DNA of 64,000 nucleotides, from contig JAJEBV010000001.1 of assembly GCA_022822365.1 (NCBI GenBank), positions 62,001 to 126,000 of the forward strand, written 5' to 3'. The notes beneath the pieces are model-generated. The model was not told the DNA's origin. It made no database searches and was given only the letters and a program-made list of their open reading frames with translations. Positions 8,769 to 19,355 of this stretch are shown here, piece after piece (the first letter of the stretch is position 1; every line of letters starts with the position of its first letter). Origin of the DNA: Thermoanaerobaculia bacterium (GTDB taxonomy: Bacteria > Acidobacteriota > Thermoanaerobaculia > Multivoradales > Multivoraceae). A program made the position numbers and the translations under genes.

Positions 8769-9752
8769 TTAGCTTTGGGGCAGCAGAGACTCGGCAAAGC
8801 TCTGGATGCCCGCGTCCAGGGCTTCGGCGATCGACTGAAGGTGGCTCTCGTCCCGTAGCCGCTTGACCTCGTCGGCATCGGAGAGGCAGGAGACCTCGGC
8901 CAGGACCGCCGGCATCTCCGCACCGATCAGGACGACGAAGGGCGCGGACTTGACGCCGCGATTCCGGAGGTCGGGGTTCTCAGCCCGCAGGCGTCCGAAG
9001 AGCGAGCGCTGAATCGCGGTCGCCAGCGCCCGGCTGTCGTCCTGCCGGGCCTGGGCGTACACGCCGTCGAGGAGCCGGCGGAGGTCGCCGAGGGAGTAGC
9101 CCTGGGCCTCCGAGTTCTCGCGCTCGGCAAGCGCGGCAAGTTCGGGATCGTCGGTGGGGCCGAGGTAGAAGGTCTCGACGCCGCAGGTTCTGTTCGCCGG
9201 CAACCAGTTCACGTGAATCGAAACGAACACGTCGGCGCCCGCGCGGTTGGCGATCAGGGTGCGCTGGTCGAGGGCGACGTTCATGTCGGCCTCCCGGGTC
9301 ATCGCGACGCGATAGCGGTCGTCCAGCAGGTTGCGCAGCCGGTAGGCGATGTCGAGGGCGAGCGCCTTCTCGGTCAGACCGGCGGCAGCCGTGCCGGGGG
9401 AGGAGCCGCCGTGGCCGGGGTCGAGCACGATTCGCTCCACGGGCAGCGGGAAGACGCCTGGGTCGACGGCCTCCGGGGGACCGGTGAAGCGGATCTCGGG
9501 TGCCCGGAGACCGCCATCCACTTTCACTTCCGGCGGAGGACCCGGTTCCGGGCGGTTCAGCTCCAGGTAGCCGAGGGCGGCAATAGCCGCAACGGGAAGC
9601 AGCAGAAGCAGGCTCCATGGCGAGACCCTGCGCCGCCGGCGGACGTCACCGTTGCCCGGGACCTTACGCGGTTTGAGCGCCCGGCGGTCGAGGGCCTCGT
9701 TGTCGCGGACCGCGGCCTCGACCAGACCGCGTTTGAAGTCCCGGCCGGACAT
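8769..9752 (-). CDS. N-acetylmuramoyl-L-alanine amidase (Amidase_3)
   Basis: IVLDPGHGGSSPGTAAAGLTEKALALDIAYRL, TREADMNVALDQRTLIANRAGADVFVSIHVNW; one N-terminal TM. Confidence 0.92.
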   Translation of the reverse strand: MSGRDFKRGLVEAAVRDNEALDRRALKPRKVPGNGDVRRRRRVSPWSLLLLLPVAAIAALGYLELNRPEPGPPPEVKVDGGLRAPEIRFTGPPEAVDPGVFPLPVERIVLDPGHGGSSPGTAAAGLTEKALALDIAYRLRNLLDDRYRVAMTREADMNVALDQRTLIANRAGADVFVSIHVNWLPANRTCGVETFYLGPTDDPELAALAERENSEAQGYSLGDLRRLLDGVYAQARQDDSRALATAIQRSLFGRLRAENPDLRNRGVKSAPFVVLIGAEMPAVLAEVSCLSDADEVKRLRDESHLQSIAEALDAGIQSFAESLLPQS

Positions 9753-9816
9753 GAATCGACGCTACATGATCGGTCGCCACGGGCTGCCAGACGGGTGCCT
9801 CAAGTAGTCTCGCGAG

Positions 9817-11355
9817 TTGGTGTTTGCGATGAGCGTCCGCCGATTCTCCGGGGCCGGGTCTGGCCGGGGCCGCGCCTGGCGAGTTCTGGTTCTCGCGGGC
9901 GGCATTCTCGCGCTGCAGGGTTGTAGCGGGGTTCGGAAGCCGGAACTCGAGGCGCCGGCGCCGGCCGGCTACGGCGACGATGCGCGTATTCCGGATCCAG
10001 GGGCCGAGACGGTGGCCGAGACGGGACACCTCGATGAGGAGTGGTGGACGGCGTTCGGCGATCCCCTGCTGTCCCGCCTGGTTGTCGAAGGGCTCGAGCA
10101 CAACTCCAGTCTCCGCGCCGCCGCCCTGAACGTCGACGTCGCGCTCGCCCAGGCTCGGCTGGACGGCGCGGCGCGCAACCCCGAGCTGGAGGCGGCGCTC
10201 GACCCCGGCCGGCGCAAGCAGAACACGGCGCAGAGCGGTCTCACCGAGGCGATCCCGATTCCCATTCCCGGCTTCGAGCCAGGCGGCGTGCGGAGTTTCG
10301 CCTTCACTTCCTACGGTCTGGCGCTCAACGTCCGCTGGGAGGTCGATCTCTGGGACCGGCTCGGCGCGCTGACCGCCGCCTCTCTGGCCGAGGCGGCCGC
10401 GACCGGAGCGGACTTCGACGGCGCCCGGCTTTCGATCGCCGGCCAGCTCGCGAAGGTCTACTTCGGCGTCGTCGAGGCCGTGCAGCAGGTGGAGCTCGCC
10501 GAGCGCACTCTCGCCAGCCGGGAGCGGACGCGCGACCGGGTCGAGGCGCGCTACCGCCGGGGCGTCGCCGTGGCCCTTGAGGTGCGGCAGGCGCGAACCC
10601 AGGTCGCAACCGTGGAGGCCCAGTTGTCGGCCCAGCGTCAGACGCTCGACGGTTTGCGCCGGCAGATGGAGGTCCTGCTGGGCCGCTATCCCTCCGGTGA
10701 GATCGAGGCGGCCGCGGGGTTGCCGGAGCTTCCACCCCTGCCGGCAACCGGGGTGCCGGCCGCCCTGCTGGCACGGCGCCCCGATCTGAGGGCGGCGGAG
10801 TACCGGGCGGTCGCGGCCTCGGAGCGGCTCCGCGCCGCCCACAGGGCGCTCTATCCGAGCTTCACGCTGAACGGATCGGCGGGCACGTCGAGCGGCGAAC
10901 TCCGGGACCTGCTGGACGGAGACTTCTCGGTCTGGAGTCTCGCCGCCGGCCTTCTCCAGCCCCTGCTGTCCGGGGGCCGTCTCCGCGCCGGCCGCGACCT
11001 GGTGGAGGCGGGGCTGGACGCCGCGGAAGCAGACTGGTTGCAGACGGCGCTCCAGGCCTTCGCGGAAGTGGAGTCGGGCCTCGCGGCCGAACGGATGCTC
11101 GACGAACGAACGGCGGCGCTCGAGCGCGCCGCGACGGAGAGCCGGGAGGCTGAACGCCTGGCGGAAGGCCGCTATCGGGAAGGACTCGTCGGCTATCTGC
11201 AGGTGCTCGACAGCCAGCGAACGTCGTTCCAGTCGGAGAGCCAGTTGCTGGCGGCCCGACGCCAGCAACTGGAGTCGCGTGCGGACCTGATCCTGGCGCT
11301 GGGCGGCGGCGTCTACGCCGAACCGACCTTGCCGACCGGGAGCGGGGGACCCTGA
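9817..11355 (+). CDS. RND efflux outer membrane lipoprotein (TolC/NodT family)
   Basis: LQGCSG lipobox, EEWWTAFGDPLLSRLV, LLARRPDLRAAEYRAVAASERLRAA. Confidence 0.93.
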   Translation: MVFAMSVRRFSGAGSGRGRAWRVLVLAGGILALQGCSGVRKPELEAPAPAGYGDDARIPDPGAETVAETGHLDEEWWTAFGDPLLSRLVVEGLEHNSSLRAAALNVDVALAQARLDGAARNPELEAALDPGRRKQNTAQSGLTEAIPIPIPGFEPGGVRSFAFTSYGLALNVRWEVDLWDRLGALTAASLAEAAATGADFDGARLSIAGQLAKVYFGVVEAVQQVELAERTLASRERTRDRVEARYRRGVAVALEVRQARTQVATVEAQLSAQRQTLDGLRRQMEVLLGRYPSGEIEAAAGLPELPPLPATGVPAALLARRPDLRAAEYRAVAASERLRAAHRALYPSFTLNGSAGTSSGELRDLLDGDFSVWSLAAGLLQPLLSGGRLRAGRDLVEAGLDAAEADWLQTALQAFAEVESGLAAERMLDERTAALERAATESREAERLAEGRYREGLVGYLQVLDSQRTSFQSESQLLAARRQQLESRADLILALGGGVYAEPTLPTGSGGP

Positions 11356-11357
11356 TC

Positions 11358-12530
11358 GTGATGAAGTGGTCCCTCCCCGTGGCGATTCTGGCGGTGGCGG
11401 TCCTCGTGGTCGTCGCCCTCGTTTCTTCGCGGCCGCAACTGGAGACGGCGCCGAGAGAGGTCGTGCCGCCGCCGGTTCGCGTGCTGACCGTGACGCCGAC
11501 CGAGGTCGACCTGGGCGTCCGCTCACAGGGGTCGGTCATTCCGGTGACCGAGGCCGACCTGGTCTCGGAGGTCGCGGGCACGATCGTCTGGACGGCGGAG
11601 AGTTTCGAGGTTGGCGGCTTCTTCGATGCCGGCGAGGTCCTGCTGCGGCTCGACCGCCGCGACTACGAGCTGGCGCTGGCGAGCGCCCGGGCCGCGCTCG
11701 CGCAGGCGGGAGTGGGGCTGGCCCGGGAGCAGGCCGAGGCCGATGTCGCCCGCGAAGAGTGGGAGGAACTGGGAGAGGACGGTGAGCCGGGCCCCCTGGT
11801 GCTCCGCCAGCCCCAGTTGGCCGAGGCGAGGGCGCAGGTGGAGGCGGCGCTCGCCAACATGAGGCGCGCCGAACTGGACCTCGAGCGAACGGCCATCCGG
11901 GCGCCCTTCGCCGGCAGGCTTCGCGCCAAGAGGGTCGACCGCGGCGAGTTCGTGAACCGCGGCGTGCCGCTGGCCACGATCTACGCCGTGGACGCCGCCG
12001 AGGTCGTCCTGCCGGTGCCCGACTCGGAACTCGCCTTCCTCGACCTGCCGCTCGGCGGCGAGCTGGGGGACAGGGGACCTCGGGTGTTGCTGCGAGCGCA
12101 GTTCGCCGGCGGCCGGCACGAGTGGGAGGGCCGGGTCGTTCGCGTCGGCGGCGAGATCGACCCGGCGACGCGGATGGTGAACCTGATTGCGCGGGTGGAT
12201 GATCCGTACCGGGCCTCCGGGGACCGGCCGCCGCTCTCGGTGGGCCTGTTCGTGGATGCCGAGGTGGTCGGTCGATCGGTGGAATCCGTGTTCCAGGTGC
12301 CGCGCGGGGCGCTGGTGGGAGCCGACCGGGTGTGGCTGGTGGAGGAGGGCAGGCTGGTCCTGCGTCACGTCGGGATCCTGCGCGCGGACCCGGAGGTCGT
12401 CATCGTTTCCGACGGCCTGTCGGCGGGAGACCGGATCAGCCTCACGATTCTCGAGAGCGCGGTGGATGGGATGCGGGTAACGCCGCAGCCGGAGCCTGAG
12501 GGCGTCGCGACCGGCGGGAGCGCGCCATGA
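11358..12530 (+). CDS. RND efflux periplasmic adaptor (membrane fusion protein)
   Basis: SQGSVIPVTEADLVSEVAGTI, hairpin and barrel segments AELDLERTAIRAPFAGRL. Confidence 0.92.
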   Translation: MMKWSLPVAILAVAVLVVVALVSSRPQLETAPREVVPPPVRVLTVTPTEVDLGVRSQGSVIPVTEADLVSEVAGTIVWTAESFEVGGFFDAGEVLLRLDRRDYELALASARAALAQAGVGLAREQAEADVAREEWEELGEDGEPGPLVLRQPQLAEARAQVEAALANMRRAELDLERTAIRAPFAGRLRAKRVDRGEFVNRGVPLATIYAVDAAEVVLPVPDSELAFLDLPLGGELGDRGPRVLLRAQFAGGRHEWEGRVVRVGGEIDPATRMVNLIARVDDPYRASGDRPPLSVGLFVDAEVVGRSVESVFQVPRGALVGADRVWLVEEGRLVLRHVGILRADPEVVIVSDGLSAGDRISLTILESAVDGMRVTPQPEPEGVATGGSAP

Positions 12531-12543
12531 GCGGGATGGCGCC

Positions 12544-15500
12544 ATGAACGGGATGATTGGCTGGTTCGCCCGCAACGGCGTGGCGGCGAACCTCCTGATG
12601 GTGTTCATCGTGGTATGGGGACTGCTTGCCCTGAACGGGATGCCGATCGAGGTCTTTCCGAGCATCGAGATGCAGACGATCACCGTGAACGTGCCCTACC
12701 TCGGCGCCGCGCCCGAGGAGGTCGAGCAGGGCGTGTGCCTTCGGATCGAGGAAGCGGTGCAGGACCTCGAGGGCGTGACCACGGTACGTTCTACAGCGGC
12801 CGAGGGCGCCGGCGTCGTCGTCATCGAACTGGACGCGGACGCGGAACCGCGGGCCGTGCTCGACCAGGTCAAGTCGCGCGTCGATGCGATCGCGACCTTT
12901 CCGGAAGAGACCGAGGAGCCGATCATCCAGGCGGCGCTGATCCGGCGCAGGGCGATCACGGTGGCCGTGTACGGCGACATCGGGGAACGGGCGCTCAAGG
13001 CGTTCGCGGAGGAGATCCGCGACGGGCTTTCGGCGCTTCCCGACGTTTCGCAGGTGGAGCTTGACGCGGTTCGCCCCGACGAGATTTCGATCGAAGTGTC
13101 CGAGGCCACGCTTCGTCAGTACGGTCTGACGTTCGACGAGGTCGTTCAGGCGGTGCGGCGATCGTCGATCGACCTGCCGGGCGGAGCGGTTCGCGCGCGT
13201 GGCGGCGAGATCCTGCTGCGAACGATGGGTCAGGCGTACCGAGGCTCGGAGTACGGCGCTGTCGTGCTGCGGGCGCGACCCGACGGCAGCCGCCTGCTTC
13301 TCCGGGACGTGGCGCAGGTGACCGACGGCTTCGCCGAGACGGAGGTGACTTCGCGGTTCGACGGCCAGCCGGTCGCACTGGTGCAGGTCTACCGGGTGGG
13401 CGACCAGAGCGCGCTGCGGCTTGCGCGTCAGGTCAAGGAGTTCGTTGCGGAACGCGAACCGTCGCTGCCCCCGGGCCTTCAGGTGACGACCTGGCTGGAC
13501 GACACGGTGCCGCTCGAGGACCGGATGCGGGTTCTGCTGGAGAGCGGCCGCCTGGGGCTGTTCCTCGTGTTCCTGGTGCTTGCGCTGTTTCTGAAGTTCC
13601 GGCTGGCGCTCTGGGTGTCCGTTGGCATCGCCGTGTCCTTCATCGGTTCGCTCGGCGTGCTGAGGATGCTCGACGTTTCGATCAACGTGATGTCCCTGTT
13701 CGCGTTCCTGCTCGTGCTCGGGATCGTGGTTGACGACGCGATCGTCGTCGGCGAGAACATCTATCGTCATTTCGAGATGGGCAAGTCCGGCCTGCGTGCC
13801 GCGGTGGACGGCGCACGCCAGGTGGCGACACCGGTCACCTTCTCGATTCTCACGACTCTGGCCGCGTTCTCGCCGTTGATCAACTCGGTCGAGGGGCCGT
13901 CCGGGGCGGTCGCGAGGATCATTCCGATCGTCGTCATCGGCTGTCTCGGGTTCTCCCTGATCGAGTCGATGCTGGTGCTGCCGAACCACCTGTCGCACCT
14001 GTCGCACCGGCGCGAAGACCGCGAGCGGCGCGGGGTCTTCCGGGGCTGGTACCGGTTCCAGGGCTTCTTCGCCGATGGGATGCAGTGGGTGATCGACCGC
14101 GGCTACCGGCCGCTTATCGAGCGGGCGATCGAGTGGCGCTACTCGACCCTGGCCATCGCACTGGCCGTCCTTGCGATCACCGCGGCCTACGTCGCCTCGG
14201 GCCGGGTCAAGTTCGAGTTTTTCGAGGACGTCGACGGCGACAATGCGGTCGTCCTCCTGACCATGCCCCAGGGGACCTCGGCGGATGTAACCCTTGGCGC
14301 TCTGCGTCGCATCGAGGAAGCGGCCTTCGAGGTCGAGGCGGATCTCGAGGCCGAAGGCCACGGAGGGGTTTTCCGCCACGTGATGGCGACGGTCGGCGCC
14401 CAGCCCTACGCGGCGCTTCAGCGGGCGAGCGGGCCGGCGGCGGGTTACGAGGTGGCGGTGGCGGCGCCGCACGAGGGCGAGGTCAACATTGAACTGGTCC
14501 CCGGCCTGGAGCGGCCGATTCCCACGGCGGAGGTGGTCCGGCGGTGGCGGGAGAAGGTGGGGCGGGTGCCAGACGCGGTCCGGGTCGACTTCACGTCCAG
14601 CTTGGTCAGCTTCGGGGCTCCCGTGGATGTTCAGCTCACGGGCGCCAGTCTGGGCGACCTGCGGGCGGCGGCCGAGGAGATCAGGGAGCGGCTCGCGGAT
14701 TATCCGGGGGTGTTCGACATCTCGGACTCCTTCCGCGCCGGCAAGCGGGAGATTCGGCTGGAACTCGACCCGCGTGCCGACGCGCTGGGCCTGAGTCTGG
14801 AGGATATGGGACGCCAGGTGAGGCAGGGCTTCTACGGCGCCGAGGCGCAGCGGATCCAGCGGGGCCGCGACGACGTGCGGGTCATGGTGCGTTACCCGGC
14901 CGACGAGCGAGAGACGCTGGCGTCGCTCGAGGACATGCGGATCCGTACGCCGGCGGGAGCGGAGGTGCCGTTCTCCTTCGCGGGCCGCGCCGAGTTCGGC
15001 CGGGGCTTTGCAACGATCGAGCGAATCGACCGGCGGCGTGCCATCAATGTCGTCGCGGATGTCGACGCGGCGGTCATTACGCCGAACGAAGTCGTTTCCG
15101 ATCTGGAAGCGAACGTGCTGCCTGAGATTCTGGAGCGTTACCCGGGACTGACCTACTCGCTCGCGGGCGAACAGGAAGAGCAGGTGCGGGCGTTCGAGGG
15201 TCTCTTCCGCGCGCTTGCGTTGGCGCTGATCGGCATCTACGCCCTGTTGGCGATCCCGTTCCGCTCCTACCTGCAGCCGCTCATCGTGATGAGCGCGATT
15301 CCCTTCGGCCTGATCGGCGCCGTGGTCGGCCACCGCCTCGCGGGTTTCAACCTGACGATGCTGTCGCTGCTCGGCCTGATCGCGCTGACAGGAGTCGTCG
15401 TCAACGATTCCCTGGTCATGGTCGACTTCATCAACCGGCGGCTCCGGATCGGCATGCCGGTTCACCAGGCGATCCACGATGCCGGCGCCGCCCGCTTCCG

Positions 15501-15759
15501 GCCGATCGTCCTGACCTCGCTGACCACGTTCGTGGGGCTGCTGCCCCTGCTGCTCGAACGGAGCTTCCAGGCCCAGTTCCTGATCCCGATGGCGGTGTCG
15601 CTCGCTTTCGGGGTCCTGTTCGCGACCGCGATCACGCTGCTGCTCGTGCCGGCGCTCTACGCCATCCTCAACGACTTCCGTTCCCAACTCGCCATCCACG
15701 GCGCGAAGCCCCCCGCGGCCCCGCCCGGCGATGCCGAGCCTGTCCTCGAAGGAGCCTGA
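12544..15759 (+). CDS. RND efflux inner membrane permease (AcrB/HAE-like)
   Basis: 1071 aa, FARNGVAANLLMVFIVVWG, VFPSIEMQTITVNVPYLGAAPEEVEQGV, LGIVVDDAIVVGENIYRHFE. Confidence 0.95.
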   Translation: MNGMIGWFARNGVAANLLMVFIVVWGLLALNGMPIEVFPSIEMQTITVNVPYLGAAPEEVEQGVCLRIEEAVQDLEGVTTVRSTAAEGAGVVVIELDADAEPRAVLDQVKSRVDAIATFPEETEEPIIQAALIRRRAITVAVYGDIGERALKAFAEEIRDGLSALPDVSQVELDAVRPDEISIEVSEATLRQYGLTFDEVVQAVRRSSIDLPGGAVRARGGEILLRTMGQAYRGSEYGAVVLRARPDGSRLLLRDVAQVTDGFAETEVTSRFDGQPVALVQVYRVGDQSALRLARQVKEFVAEREPSLPPGLQVTTWLDDTVPLEDRMRVLLESGRLGLFLVFLVLALFLKFRLALWVSVGIAVSFIGSLGVLRMLDVSINVMSLFAFLLVLGIVVDDAIVVGENIYRHFEMGKSGLRAAVDGARQVATPVTFSILTTLAAFSPLINSVEGPSGAVARIIPIVVIGCLGFSLIESMLVLPNHLSHLSHRREDRERRGVFRGWYRFQGFFADGMQWVIDRGYRPLIERAIEWRYSTLAIALAVLAITAAYVASGRVKFEFFEDVDGDNAVVLLTMPQGTSADVTLGALRRIEEAAFEVEADLEAEGHGGVFRHVMATVGAQPYAALQRASGPAAGYEVAVAAPHEGEVNIELVPGLERPIPTAEVVRRWREKVGRVPDAVRVDFTSSLVSFGAPVDVQLTGASLGDLRAAAEEIRERLADYPGVFDISDSFRAGKREIRLELDPRADALGLSLEDMGRQVRQGFYGAEAQRIQRGRDDVRVMVRYPADERETLASLEDMRIRTPAGAEVPFSFAGRAEFGRGFATIERIDRRRAINVVADVDAAVITPNEVVSDLEANVLPEILERYPGLTYSLAGEQEEQVRAFEGLFRALALALIGIYALLAIPFRSYLQPLIVMSAIPFGLIGAVVGHRLAGFNLTMLSLLGLIALTGVVVNDSLVMVDFINRRLRIGMPVHQAIHDAGAARFRPIVLTSLTTFVGLLPLLLERSFQAQFLIPMAVSLAFGVLFATAITLLLVPALYAILNDFRSQLAIHGAKPPAAPPGDAEPVLEGA

Positions 15760-15760
15760 C

Positions 15761-17278
15761 ATGTCGCTCGTCCGCACGACAGAAACCGGGTGCGCCGGCG
15801 CCCCCGCAGGCATCCGACGCAGAGCGCCGGGCTTCGGACGTCTGGCGGCGCTTGTCGCCGTGGCTACCTTCGGTCTGGCGTGTGCCGTCGAGCCCGTGAG
15901 CTACGACCTCGTCCTCGCGGGCGGCCGCGTGATGGACCCGGAGACGGGTCTCGACGCCGTCATGGACGTCGGCATCTCCGGCGGCTCGGTGCGGGCGATT
16001 TCGGCGGAGGGTCTCGAGGGGACGGAAGTCGTCGCCGTCGCGGGACTCGTCGTGGCCCCCGGGTTCATCGACCTCCATGCTCACGGCCAGGATCCGTTCA
16101 GCCGGGACCTGCAGGTGCGCGACGGCGTGACCGCCGCGTTCGAGCTCGAGGGCGGGGCCTTCCCGGTCGACGAGTGGTACGAGGAGCGCGAGGGCTCGTG
16201 GCGCATCCACTTCGGCGCCACGGTCGCCTACGGCGCGGCGCGGGTGCTGGCGTTCGGCGAGGACGAGCGCGCGGCGACCTATGAGGCTGCGACGGCGGAG
16301 CAGATCGAGGCGATGCAGGAGACCCTCAGGGAGGGTCTCGGCGACGGCGCCCTGGGCGTCGGGTTGCCGCTTCAGTACCAGCCGGGCGCCTCGAGGGCCG
16401 AGATCTTCCGCATGTTCCAGACCGCGGCGGAGGCGGGCGTGACCGTGTTCTCGCACATCCGCTACGCCGGCGTGGTGGAACCGGAAAGTTCGATCTCCGC
16501 CGTCCAGGAGATGATCGCCGACGCGGCCGGCTCCGGCGGTTCGGTTCACATCGTCCACATCGGTTCGAGCGGGCTGGCGCAGATGCCGATCGTCATCGAG
16601 ATGATCGACAGGGCGGCTGCCGGGGGCGTCGACGTGACGACGGAGATCTATCCGTACACCGCGGCCTCGACCGACATCCGGGCCGCGATCTTCGATCCCG
16701 GCTGGCGGGAGCGGCTGGCCGCGGACTACGGCGACATCGAGTGGGTCGCCACCGGCGAGCGCCTGGACGAGGCCGGCTTCAACGAGCGAAGGGCCCTGCC
16801 CGCGTCCGAGGAGGCGCGGATCATCGCGCACATCATTCCGGAGCAGGAACTCGGCGACGCGATCGCTCATCCGGCCGTGATGATCGCAAGCGACGGCGTC
16901 GGCTACATCGACGGCCGGGCCCATCCCCGCGGCGCCGGCACATTCGCCCGCGTGCTCGGCCGCTACTCGCGCGACGAAGGCCGACTCAGTCTGATGGAGG
17001 CGCTCCGCAAGATGACCCTGGCGCCGGCCCGCCGTCTGGAGGACGTGGCGCCGGCGATGCGCAGGAAGGGTCGCCTGAGCGTCGGCGCCGACGCCGACAT
17101 CACGGTCTTCGACCCCGAGACCGTGATCGACCGGGCCACTTTCGCCGAACCCGCCATTCCCTCGGCGGGTATTCCGCACGTGCTCGTCGACGGCGTGTTC
17201 GTGGTCCGCGATGGCGAACTGGTCGAGAACGCGCTGCCGGGTCGGGGGATCCGGTCAGGCGTCGTCGACGCGGACTGA
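15761..17278 (+). CDS. Exported amidohydrolase (N-acyl-D-amino-acid deacylase-like)
   Basis: VVAPGFIDLHAHGQDPFSRDLQVRDGVTA, ALRKMTLAPARRLEDVAPAMRRKGRLSVGADADITVFDPETVIDRAT. Confidence 0.88.
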   Translation: MSLVRTTETGCAGAPAGIRRRAPGFGRLAALVAVATFGLACAVEPVSYDLVLAGGRVMDPETGLDAVMDVGISGGSVRAISAEGLEGTEVVAVAGLVVAPGFIDLHAHGQDPFSRDLQVRDGVTAAFELEGGAFPVDEWYEEREGSWRIHFGATVAYGAARVLAFGEDERAATYEAATAEQIEAMQETLREGLGDGALGVGLPLQYQPGASRAEIFRMFQTAAEAGVTVFSHIRYAGVVEPESSISAVQEMIADAAGSGGSVHIVHIGSSGLAQMPIVIEMIDRAAAGGVDVTTEIYPYTAASTDIRAAIFDPGWRERLAADYGDIEWVATGERLDEAGFNERRALPASEEARIIAHIIPEQELGDAIAHPAVMIASDGVGYIDGRAHPRGAGTFARVLGRYSRDEGRLSLMEALRKMTLAPARRLEDVAPAMRRKGRLSVGADADITVFDPETVIDRATFAEPAIPSAGIPHVLVDGVFVVRDGELVENALPGRGIRSGVVDAD

Positions 17279-17280
17279 GG

Positions 17281-18111
17281 TCACTGCCCGAAGCGCGGCG
17301 CCCGCTTCTCCATGAACGCCCGCACGGCCTCCTTGTGGTCCGCCGTCCGCACCGAGCGGACCATTCCCTCCGCTTCGGCGGAGAGCGATTCCCGCAAATC
17401 GCCCAGCACCGCCCGGTTCACGTTCCGCTTCATGTAGCGGAGCGCGCTCCTGGGTCCGTTGGCCAGCTCCAGCGCCAGATCGCGGGCCGTGGCGGCCAGA
17501 TCCTCGAACGGCACGATCCGGTTGACGATCCCGAGCCGCAGGCACTCCTCGGCCGGGATGCGGCGGGCCGTCATCAGCAGTTCCTTCGCCACTGCCGGCC
17601 CGACCAGCCGGGTCAGGAACCAGCTCGACCCGTAGTCGCCCGACAGGCCGATGTTGCGAAACGCGGTGGTGACGAAGGTGTCGTCGGCCATGACCCGCAG
17701 GTCGGCGGCGAGCGCGATGGAGAGTCCGGCGCCGGCGGCAGGCCCGGGCAGGGCGGCGACGATCGGCTTGTCCAGTTCGGCCATCCGCAGGGTCAGGGTT
17801 TCCTGCTTCTCGATCAGGGCGGCCACGGCTTCATCGACCGTCGGCGGCGCCTTGGGTGCTTCGCCGTCCTTTCCGCGGTTCGATCCCATGCCCGAGACGT
17901 CGCCGCCGGCGCAGAACGCCCTGCCGGCGCCGGTCAGCAGGATGGCGCCGCAGCGTTTGTCCGCCTCGAGCGTGAGCAGGATGCTGCGCAGCGCCGGCGT
18001 CAGGATGTCGCCGAGGGCGTTTCGCTTCTCCGGCTTGTTGAGCGTCACCGTGGCGACGCCGTCCTCGAGGACGCAGAGAAGTTCGTTTGTGCCGGTGTCG
18101 ATCGTGCTCAT
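17281..18111 (-). CDS. Enoyl-CoA hydratase/isomerase family protein
   Basis: VATVTLNKPEKRNALGD, GAGRAFCAGGDVSGMG, LPGPAAGAGLSIALAADLRVM. Confidence 0.92.
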   Translation of the reverse strand: MSTIDTGTNELLCVLEDGVATVTLNKPEKRNALGDILTPALRSILLTLEADKRCGAILLTGAGRAFCAGGDVSGMGSNRGKDGEAPKAPPTVDEAVAALIEKQETLTLRMAELDKPIVAALPGPAAGAGLSIALAADLRVMADDTFVTTAFRNIGLSGDYGSSWFLTRLVGPAVAKELLMTARRIPAEECLRLGIVNRIVPFEDLAATARDLALELANGPRSALRYMKRNVNRAVLGDLRESLSAEAEGMVRSVRTADHKEAVRAFMEKRAPRFGQ

Positions 18112-18144
18112 GACTGCGTCTCCTGGAACGGCCGCTGGTCGGGG

Positions 18145-19323
18145 TTAGCGGCCCACCATACCGGCGCCAGCGCCGACGCGGCAGGTGTGGATCTTCGGCC
18201 ACCTGCCGAAGCGATGCTCGAACGCTGACGCGGTCTGCTGGCGCACGTGGTCGGCGGTCGATTCGCTCGCGATCGCGGTGACGCACCCGCCGAAGCCGGC
18301 CCCGGTCAGCCGGGCGCCGTAGCAGCCTTCGGCGCCGGCGGCGGCTTCCTGGAGCACGTCGAGTTCCTCGATGCTGACTTCGTAGTCGTTGCGGGAACTG
18401 CGGTGGGACTGGGCCATCAGCTCGCCGAGTGCGTGCAGGTCGCCTTGCCGCAGCGCTTCGGCGCCGTCGAGGACCCGGCGGCACTCGGTGACGACGTGCC
18501 GGGCGCGGCCGTCGAGCGGTGGTTTCAGCACGTGTTGCAGCCGGTTCAGGTCGGCCGGTTCCAGGTCGCGGAGCGTGGAGAGTTCCGGCAAGTGGGGCCG
18601 CAGCAGGTCCGCGGCGCGGAAGCACTCGCTCTTTCGGTCGTTGAAGCCGGTGCCTGAAGCGAGGGCGCGCCGGACTCCCGTATCCGCGACCAGAAAGACG
18701 AGATCGTCGGGTGTCGGGATCAGCTCGTGCTCGAGCGACCGGCAGTCGAGCAGCAGGGCGTGTCCTTCGCGGCCGTGGACCGAGGCGAACTGGTCCATGA
18801 TCCCGGACTGCACGCCGACGTACTCGTTCTCGACCGTCCGGCCGACCTGTGCGCGGTCGATGCCGGAGAGCCGGAAGCCGGCGAGCTGCTCCCAGGCCAC
18901 GAGGAACGCCATCTCGACCGCCGCCGACGAACTGACGCCGGCGCCGACCGGCAGGTCGCCTCCGAACGCGGCTTCGATCGCCGGTACGTCGACACCTCGT
19001 TCACGTAGCGCCCAGGCCAGTCCCCGCGGATAGTCGACCCAGGCGGCGTCGCCTCCGCGTTCGGCGACCGGCGGTTCAGGTCTCGCGGCGTCGAAGGCGG
19101 CCTCCTCGCCGAAATCGAGCGCGCCGACTCGGGTCCAGGGCCCCGGTGCGCGCCGCGCCGCGACCCACACGGCGCGGTCGATCGCGGCCGGCAGCACCCA
19201 GCCCTCGCTGTAGTCGACGTGGGCCCCGAGCAGGTTGACGCGCCCGGGCGCCCGGGCAACGACCTCGGGCTCGGCGCCGAAACGCTTCCGGAACGCGTCG
19301 ACGACGCGGTCGACTTGCTTCAC
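18145..19323 (-). CDS. galK: Galactokinase
   Basis: APGRVNLLGAHVDYSEGWVLPAAID, GDLPVGAGVSSSAAVEMAFL, GARLTGAGFGGCVTAI; GTG start at 19323. Confidence 0.92.
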   Translation of the reverse strand: MKQVDRVVDAFRKRFGAEPEVVARAPGRVNLLGAHVDYSEGWVLPAAIDRAVWVAARRAPGPWTRVGALDFGEEAAFDAARPEPPVAERGGDAAWVDYPRGLAWALRERGVDVPAIEAAFGGDLPVGAGVSSSAAVEMAFLVAWEQLAGFRLSGIDRAQVGRTVENEYVGVQSGIMDQFASVHGREGHALLLDCRSLEHELIPTPDDLVFLVADTGVRRALASGTGFNDRKSECFRAADLLRPHLPELSTLRDLEPADLNRLQHVLKPPLDGRARHVVTECRRVLDGAEALRQGDLHALGELMAQSHRSSRNDYEVSIEELDVLQEAAAGAEGCYGARLTGAGFGGCVTAIASESTADHVRQQTASAFEHRFGRWPKIHTCRVGAGAGMVGR

Positions 19324-19355
19324 GCCGGCCGGATGTCGGTCAAGGTGGGCCGAGG

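Noticed and set aside
12442-15813. 1123-aa minus-strand ORF opposite the RND permease
   Set aside because: High-GC antisense shadow; composition is Arg/Asp/His-rich with no recognisable domain, while the plus strand encodes a full RND permease
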